64,000 nt of DNA from contig NZ_JALBFU010000002.1 of the NCBI RefSeq assembly GCF_022662575.1, positions 310,001 to 374,000 on the forward strand, in the 5' to 3' direction. The notes beneath the pieces were generated by a model that saw only the letters and a program-made list of their open reading frames with translations, did no database searches and had not been told where the DNA came from. The DNA comes from Luteimonas aquatica. GTDB lineage: Bacteria; Pseudomonadota; Gammaproteobacteria; Xanthomonadales; Xanthomonadaceae. The stretch's first letter is position 1. Each line of letters begins with the position of its first letter. The position numbers and the translations under genes were made by a program. Below are positions 58,714 through 64,000 of this stretch, one piece after another.

Positions 58714-61086
58714 ATGAGTGTTCGAGTCTCCGTGACACAGGGTCAAGGCATGCGCCCGGAGGCGCATCCAGGCGGCGGGCATCCCGTCCCCGCGGTGCTG
58801 AGGCAAGGCTGGTCCGGGCGCCGCCGGCGCATGCGGTTGCAGCCGATGAGCCAGCTCGAGCGGATCGAGACCGCGGACGCCGGCGCGGCCTGGCGGGTCA
58901 CCGGCGAGGATCCGTGGTTCGCCTTCCAGAGCGATGAAGGCGCGCCCGCCCGGCTGGCGGGCGGGTGGTACCGGCTGCGGCTCCGGCTCGACCCCCGGCA
59001 CGGAGGCCTCGTCGCGCCGTGCTTCTATCCGGACTACGGCCAGGGGGTCATGTACGGCGATGCCATCCCGTTGCCCGAGTCGGGCGGCGATGGCGCCATC
59101 GATACGCTGGTGCTGTTCAAGCACGACGTCCATGCCTTGCGCTTCGATCCCACGCTCAAGCGCAGCAACTTCGAGCTGCGCCGCTTCGAGCTGCAGCGGC
59201 TCGGGCGCTTTTCCGCATTGCTCGACATGCTGCTTGGGCTGCGCAGGCCGCCGGGCGAAGGCGGGTGGCGGCGCGTCGGCGGCGCGGCGGGACGGTTCGC
59301 ACGTACCGCCTCGCGCCGCGGCCTGTCGGAGGCCGCGCGCGAACTGTTCTCCGAGCATACGCGCGGGCTGCAGGGCAGCAGCGACGGCTATGCCGAATGG
59401 GTCGACCGCTACGACACCATCGGCGCCGCCGAATTCGATGCGATGCGGCAGCGCGCGGCCGCGCTGGGCGACGGCCCGCTGATCTCGCTGGTCGTGCCCG
59501 TCTACGAGACGCCCGAGCGCTGGCTGCGGCAATGCCTCGACAGCGTGCTGCGGCAGGCGTATCCGCGCTGGGAGCTGTGCATCGCCGACGACGCCTCGCC
59601 TTCCCCGCGCGTGCGCGAGCTGTTGCGCGAATACGAGCGTCGCGATCCGCGCATCCGCGTCGCCTACCGCGAAAGCAACGGCCATATCTCGCAGGCCTCC
59701 AATTCGGCGCTGGCGCTGGCGACGGGCGATTTCGTCGGCCTGCTCGATCACGACGACGAACTGCGCCCGCACGCGCTGCTGGAGATGGCCGAGGCGATCG
59801 CCGGAAATCCGGAGCTGCAGCTGCTGTATTCGGACGAGGACAAGATCGACGAAGAGGGGCGCCGCTTCCATCCGTATTTCAAGCCGGGCTGGAATCCGGA
59901 CCTGCTGCGCTCGCAGAACTACCTTTGCCATTTCACGGTGGCGCGCACGGCGCTGGTGCGCGAGGTCGGCGGCTTCCGCGCGGGCTTCGAGGGCAGCCAG
60001 GACCATGACCTGGTACTGCGCTGCAGCGAGCGCCTGGCGGCCGGGCAGATCCGGCACGTCCCCAAGGTGCTCTACCACTGGCGCGCCATCGCGGGATCGA
60101 CCGCGCTCGGGCGCGACGCGAAGGATTACGCCTCCGCCGCGGGCTGCCGCGCCGTCGACGACCACCTCAGGCGCACCGATGCCGCCGCCGGGGCGGAAGA
60201 GCTGGCGCATGGGCACTACCGCGTGCGCTGGCGGTTGCCGGATCCGGCGCCCAAGGTGACGGTAATCATTCCGACGCGCGACAAGGTCGGCCTGCTCCGC
60301 AACTGCGTCGACAGCCTGCTGCGGCGGACCCGCTATCCGAACTACGAAATCCTGGTCGTGGACAACCAGTCCGGCGAACCCGAGACCCTGGCGTACCTGG
60401 ACGAATTGCGCGACAGCGGCGCGGCGCGCGTGCTGGCCTATGACGCGCCGTTCAACTATTCCGCGATCAACAATTGGGCGGTCGGGCAGGCCGACGGCGA
60501 GATCCTGTGCCTGCTCAACAACGACATCGAGGTGATCTCGGAGGAGTGGCTGGAGGAAATGGCCGGACACGCCTGGCGTCCCGAGGTCGGCGCGGTCGGC
60601 GCCATGCTGTACTACCCGGACGACCGCATCCAGCACGCCGGCGTCATCCTGGGCGTGGGCGGCGTGGCCAACCATGCCTACGCGGGACAGCTGCGCGGCC
60701 ATGCCGGGCACGGTGCGCGCGCCAAGGTGGCGCAGGACCTGTCGGCTGTGACCGGTGCGTGCCTGGTGGTCCGGCGCAGCGTCTATCGGCAGCTGGGCGG
60801 CCTCGACGAGCGCCTGCAAGTGGCGTTCAACGACATCGACTTCTGCCTGCGCCTGCGCGAAGCCGGGTATCTCAATGTATGGACGCCGTTCGCCGAGCTG
60901 TACCATCACGAATCGGCCTCGAGAGGCAACGACCTGGCGCCCGAGAAGCTGCAGCGCTTCCTCGGCGAGGTCCGGCACATGGAGGAACGCTGGCGCGATT
61001 GGCTGCAGAGCGATCCTGCCTACAATCCGAACCTGAGCCTGAACGATCTGAATTCCGGCCTGGCTTTCCCGCCGCGACGCTCGTGA
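58714..61086 (+). CDS. Two-domain GT2 glycosyltransferase
   Basis: This 790-residue protein has an N-terminal domain of unknown function (about 45-165), then two GT2 catalytic domains. The first starts near residue 256 (PLISLVVPVYETPERWLRQC, CIADDASP, LLYSDEDKIDEEG), the second near 512 (PKVTVIIPTRDKVGLLRNCV, LVVDNQSGEP, CLLNNDIEV). It presumably adds two successive sugars. Starts at 58714, 58831 or 58846 are possible; the first is the longest and lies 67 bases after the lipoprotein stop. Confidence 0.88.
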   Translation: MSVRVSVTQGQGMRPEAHPGGGHPVPAVLRQGWSGRRRRMRLQPMSQLERIETADAGAAWRVTGEDPWFAFQSDEGAPARLAGGWYRLRLRLDPRHGGLVAPCFYPDYGQGVMYGDAIPLPESGGDGAIDTLVLFKHDVHALRFDPTLKRSNFELRRFELQRLGRFSALLDMLLGLRRPPGEGGWRRVGGAAGRFARTASRRGLSEAARELFSEHTRGLQGSSDGYAEWVDRYDTIGAAEFDAMRQRAAALGDGPLISLVVPVYETPERWLRQCLDSVLRQAYPRWELCIADDASPSPRVRELLREYERRDPRIRVAYRESNGHISQASNSALALATGDFVGLLDHDDELRPHALLEMAEAIAGNPELQLLYSDEDKIDEEGRRFHPYFKPGWNPDLLRSQNYLCHFTVARTALVREVGGFRAGFEGSQDHDLVLRCSERLAAGQIRHVPKVLYHWRAIAGSTALGRDAKDYASAAGCRAVDDHLRRTDAAAGAEELAHGHYRVRWRLPDPAPKVTVIIPTRDKVGLLRNCVDSLLRRTRYPNYEILVVDNQSGEPETLAYLDELRDSGAARVLAYDAPFNYSAINNWAVGQADGEILCLLNNDIEVISEEWLEEMAGHAWRPEVGAVGAMLYYPDDRIQHAGVILGVGGVANHAYAGQLRGHAGHGARAKVAQDLSAVTGACLVVRRSVYRQLGGLDERLQVAFNDIDFCLRLREAGYLNVWTPFAELYHHESASRGNDLAPEKLQRFLGEVRHMEERWRDWLQSDPAYNPNLSLNDLNSGLAFPPRRS

Positions 61087-61137
61087 CATGCCCCGGATCG
61101 AGACCCGCCCGCGTCCTCGTCCGAAGAAGGTGATCCC

Positions 61138-63087
61138 GTGACGGACGCGCCGCGCCGGGCGACGCGCATGCGATGGGCAATCGCATTGCTGCTGTTGCTG
61201 CTGGCGACCATCGTCCTGTACGCCAACCAGCGGCGGCAGGTGGAGGTGGCCTTCTCCGCGCAGGCGAATGCCTCCGGTTGGCTCCAGGTCTTCCACGACG
61301 CCCGCGGACAGTACGCGGAAACCCGCTCGCAATGGCTGAAGCTGGAGACCGGCCCGGCGCGGGCGCAGGGATTCGATGCGCGCGGACGCGAAGCCGCCTG
61401 GCTGCGGCTGGATCCTCCGCTGAAGGCCGAAACCAGGTTGTGCGGGCTGCGCATCGGCCAGTCCGGCGCGGCGGGCGAGTACGAGATCCGGCAGGCCGAT
61501 GAAACCGCGGTCGCCCTCGAGGAGGGATGCCTGCGCATGCGGCCCGCCGATGGCGCGCGCGATCCCAAGGTCGTGGTGCGGTTTGTGGGACGGTCCGCGG
61601 AAAAGCTGGCGCGCGCCCAGGTCTGGCAGCGCGTCTTCCTGGTCGCGGCGGGCCTGCTGGTGCTTGCGCTGGCCGCCGCGGCGTACGCCTGCAGGGCATC
61701 GCTGGCCGCGGCCGCGGCCGCGATGCCCGCCGTGAAAGGGTTTGCCGTCCTGGAGCGCCGGCTGCATTGGATCGCCGCGGCGATGATGCTGGCGCTGGGG
61801 ACCGCCTACGTACTGGCTACCCCGCCCGGCGCGGTGCCCGACGAGGAGGCGCATCTGGCCAAGATCGTCCGCATCAGCCAGGGCGTCGCGTTCGGCGATT
61901 CCGGAACCAGGCCCATGCCCGATCCGCGGGCGATGTACGGACCTTTCTCGGACTACCTGGTCAACAAGCAGCCCTTCACCAGGCAGCAGCTGTCCGCGCA
62001 GCTGGATCGCCCGCTGGCCTGCGCGCCGACGGGCGCGGGGCTGGCGAAAGGGGCGAACGGCTATTTCCCGCACCAGTACGTCTTGTCGAGCCTGTGGTTC
62101 AAGGCCGCCTGCGCCGGCGGCATGCGCTTCGGCCAGTTCCTGTACGGCGCCAGGATGCTCAATCTGCTGCTGGCCACCGCGCTGGTCGCCTGGGGATTGG
62201 CGTACGCGGCACGCGGCAAATGGGCGCTGTTCCTGATCGCCTTCCTGCCGATGACGCTGTCGCAGATGAGTTCGCTCTCGGCCGATTCGCTCACCCTGTC
62301 CCTGAGCGTCGCCTGGCTCGGGCTGATCTCGGGCATCGCGGGAGGACGCCTGGATCCCGCGCGCGCCGCGCCGGCGCTATGGACGTTGTCGCTGGCGATC
62401 GCCTTCCTGAAGCCGGGCACGGCCTGGGTGCTGGCCTGCCTGCTGTTCTGCAAGCCCGCCTACGATCGCGCCGGCGTGTCCTACCTGGGCGCGCTGTTGC
62501 GGCATCTGGCATTGCCGTGGCTGGTGCACATCGCCTGGACGCTCTCGGCCAGGGGCGATGCGCAACCGTTGCAGGGCGTGGACTGGACGGCGAATCTGCA
62601 TGCGCTGCTGGAGCATCCGGCGAGATTCCCGCTGGCGCTGGCCAGGACGATGACGGGAGAGCACGCCGTGCTGCTGCTGCAGAGAATGATCGGCGTTCTG
62701 GGCTGGCTCGACGTCAAGCTGTCGGCGTGGACGTACTGGACGGCGGGCGCGATGCTGCTGGCGGCGTTCTGGGCCAACGATGCCGCGCGCGGCAGGCCGC
62801 CGCGCTACGTGATGCCGCTGGCCGCGGCAATGGCGCTGGGGTCCGTCGTCGTGGTCGCGCTGCCGCTCTTCATCTACTGGACGCCCGCCGATTCGCCCGT
62901 GGTGCAGGGATTGCAGGGCCGCTATTTCACCGTCACCGCCGCCTTCGCGCTGACTTGGTGCGCCTTCGGCGTGCCGGCCGGGCTGCGTTCCGTGCTGGGA
63001 TGGGCCTTCGTCGCGGTGGCGGTGGCGATCAACATCGACGCCGTGTACCGGCTGCACGAGGCCTATTTCGTCGTCGGACGGCCTTGA
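61138..63087 (+). CDS. DUF2142-like polytopic membrane protein
   Basis: This 649-residue protein has one N-terminal membrane helix, a periplasmic beta-rich insert of about 150 residues, then about ten helices. The DUF2142 mark is TPPGAVPDEEAHLAKIVRIS, where the acidic PDEEAH loop after a membrane segment resembles the catalytic loops of GT-C glycosyltransferases. It probably transfers a sugar from a lipid carrier to the chain on the periplasmic side. It opens with GTG 61138 after GAAGAAGG. It is convergent with the last gene. Confidence 0.82.
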   Translation: MTDAPRRATRMRWAIALLLLLLATIVLYANQRRQVEVAFSAQANASGWLQVFHDARGQYAETRSQWLKLETGPARAQGFDARGREAAWLRLDPPLKAETRLCGLRIGQSGAAGEYEIRQADETAVALEEGCLRMRPADGARDPKVVVRFVGRSAEKLARAQVWQRVFLVAAGLLVLALAAAAYACRASLAAAAAAMPAVKGFAVLERRLHWIAAAMMLALGTAYVLATPPGAVPDEEAHLAKIVRISQGVAFGDSGTRPMPDPRAMYGPFSDYLVNKQPFTRQQLSAQLDRPLACAPTGAGLAKGANGYFPHQYVLSSLWFKAACAGGMRFGQFLYGARMLNLLLATALVAWGLAYAARGKWALFLIAFLPMTLSQMSSLSADSLTLSLSVAWLGLISGIAGGRLDPARAAPALWTLSLAIAFLKPGTAWVLACLLFCKPAYDRAGVSYLGALLRHLALPWLVHIAWTLSARGDAQPLQGVDWTANLHALLEHPARFPLALARTMTGEHAVLLLQRMIGVLGWLDVKLSAWTYWTAGAMLLAAFWANDAARGRPPRYVMPLAAAMALGSVVVVALPLFIYWTPADSPVVQGLQGRYFTVTAAFALTWCAFGVPAGLRSVLGWAFVAVAVAINIDAVYRLHEAYFVVGRP

Positions 63088-63102
63088 GGCGTCCGCGGGC
63101 GC

Positions 63103-64000
63103 CTATCGCTTCTGCAAGGGACGCCGCACCGGCGCGGCCATGTCGTAGGAAAGGAAGGCCAGCAGCAGCTGCAGCCCGGCCAGCAGCGACAGCGCCGAGA
63201 GAATGACGGTGCCGACCGGATTGGCGATGCCGGTGCGCAACGACTGCCACCAGTGGTAGCCGCCGAAGACCGTGCCGAACAGGAGCAGGGCGACGCCCGC
63301 GATCAGCTGCACGGAGGCGACGGAGAAGTCGCGCAGGAAATAGTTGTAGAAGATGCGCTTGCCGATGTTGCGCAGATGGCCGAACAGGAACGGGCCGACC
63401 ACGCGGGAGATGCGCAGGTTGCTGCTTTCCTCGCCGTACCTGGCTTCCATCGGCACGTCCTCGACCACGGCGCCGATCGTGTTCAGGCGGAACAGCATGT
63501 CGGTTTCGAAGAAGTAGCGGCGGCTGAGCTTGCCCAGCGGCAGGCGGCGCAGGGCGGCAGCGTGGATCGCGGTGTAGCCGTTGGTGGGGTCGAAGACGGC
63601 CCAGTAGCCGCTCGAAGCCTTGTTCATGAACGACAGCACGGCATTGCCGAACAGGCGCCTGGCGGGCATGCGTTCGACCACCGCCAGGTCGAAGAAGCGA
63701 TTGCCCTTGGTGTAGTCGGCCTCGCCGCGCAGCAGCGGGGCGAGCAGGTGCGGCAGTTGCGCGGGATCCATCTGCCCGTCGCCGTCGATCTTGATGGCGA
63801 TCGAGGCGCCGCACGCCAGCGCCTCGCGATAGCCGGTCGCCATGGCTGCGCCGACGCCGGCGTTGCTGGCATGGCGCAGCACGCGAACGCGTGGGTCCGG
63901 GCATTTGTCCTCGACCTCGGCGCCGGACCCTTCCGGGCAGGCGTCGTCGACGACGAGGATCCGGTCGACGAAGTCGGGGATGCCGGCAATGACGTCCAGG
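63103..64000 (-). CDS. GT2 glycosyltransferase, DPM1/GtrB-like (5' end outside window)
   Basis: About 298 codons are visible and the start lies beyond base 64000. The catalytic part has DRILVVDDACPEGSGAEVED, VLRHASNAGVGAAMATGYRE and IKIDGDGQMDP, and FDPTNGYTAIHAAALRRLPL is the acceptor-binding region. Two C-terminal membrane helices follow (LIAGVALLLFGTVFGGYHWW and ILSALSLLAGLQLLLAFL). This matches polyprenyl-phosphate sugar synthases, which make lipid-linked glucose or mannose donors, a plausible supply for the neighbouring GT-C-like protein. It points towards that gene with 15 bases between stops. Confidence 0.9.
   Translation of the reverse strand, partial: LDVIAGIPDFVDRILVVDDACPEGSGAEVEDKCPDPRVRVLRHASNAGVGAAMATGYREALACGASIAIKIDGDGQMDPAQLPHLLAPLLRGEADYTKGNRFFDLAVVERMPARRLFGNAVLSFMNKASSGYWAVFDPTNGYTAIHAAALRRLPLGKLSRRYFFETDMLFRLNTIGAVVEDVPMEARYGEESSNLRISRVVGPFLFGHLRNIGKRIFYNYFLRDFSVASVQLIAGVALLLFGTVFGGYHWWQSLRTGIANPVGTVILSALSLLAGLQLLLAFLSYDMAAPVRRPLQKR

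Overview
The window is GC-rich, gene-dense bacterial chromosome, most likely from the Xanthomonadaceae or a close relative (Lysobacter, Luteimonas or Xanthomonas type). Three things support this. The CRP-family gene is nearly identical in layout to Xanthomonas Clp and lies beside speD, coq7, rplM and rpsI. A fahA-maiA pair is present with the sequences expected of xanthomonads. An ABC-exported polysaccharide locus starts directly after cbs-metB, the place where xanthomonads carry their hypervariable LPS cluster. No phage, IS element or CRISPR array was seen.

Layout. 1-5.4 kb: end of kynA, a peptide/H+ symporter, and the tyrosine-degradation genes hpd-hmgA with a divergent MarR regulator. 5.4-15.8 kb: small unknown proteins, three cation antiporters in a row (YrbG-like, NhaD, NhaA), an epimerase, an Mpo1-like protein, an SMR pump, purC and a J-domain protein. 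15.9-30.8 kb: rpe-rraA-yegS-trpE, then a Tat-exported beta-helix protein, an oxidase of the D-amino-acid oxidase family with rearranged segment order, a two-component system, a MarR/membrane-protein pair, and trpG-trpD-trpC. Here trpC is fused to a HAD phosphatase. 30.9-36.1 kb: a MarR-GNAT fusion, GNAT, clp, speD, coq7, rplM-rpsI and tRNA-Gln. 36.1-46.4 kb: an AraC remnant, a DUF2306-type protein, a 2OG-Fe dioxygenase, fahA-maiA, pilU, a DUF4398-type lipoprotein operon, a structured non-coding stretch, a DUF465-type gene, cbs and metB. 46.5-64 kb: a co-directional polysaccharide locus (wzm, wzt, a methyltransferase-kinase, a sulfotransferase with coiled coil, a four-part glycosyltransferase, two zinc-ribbon methyltransferases, a lipoprotein, a two-domain GT2 and a DUF2142-type protein), ending in a reverse-strand GT2 cut by the window edge.

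How the genes fit together. Tyrosine catabolism is split over two loci 36 kb apart (hpd-hmgA and fahA-maiA). A shared palindrome, GTTTCAATTGAAAC, lies in both upstream regions, so one MarR regulator probably controls the whole pathway. Tryptophan synthesis is split into trpE and trpGDC. The polysaccharide locus looks like an ABC-transporter O-antigen system. Its Wzt carries a C-terminal domain that also occurs at the end of the methyltransferase-kinase and in a lipoprotein of the locus, and the next gene encodes a long coiled coil. This resembles the logic of the WbdD/Wzt chain-termination system with different parts, and it is the best candidate here for an undescribed system. Functions are inferred from motifs read by eye; no database search was run.
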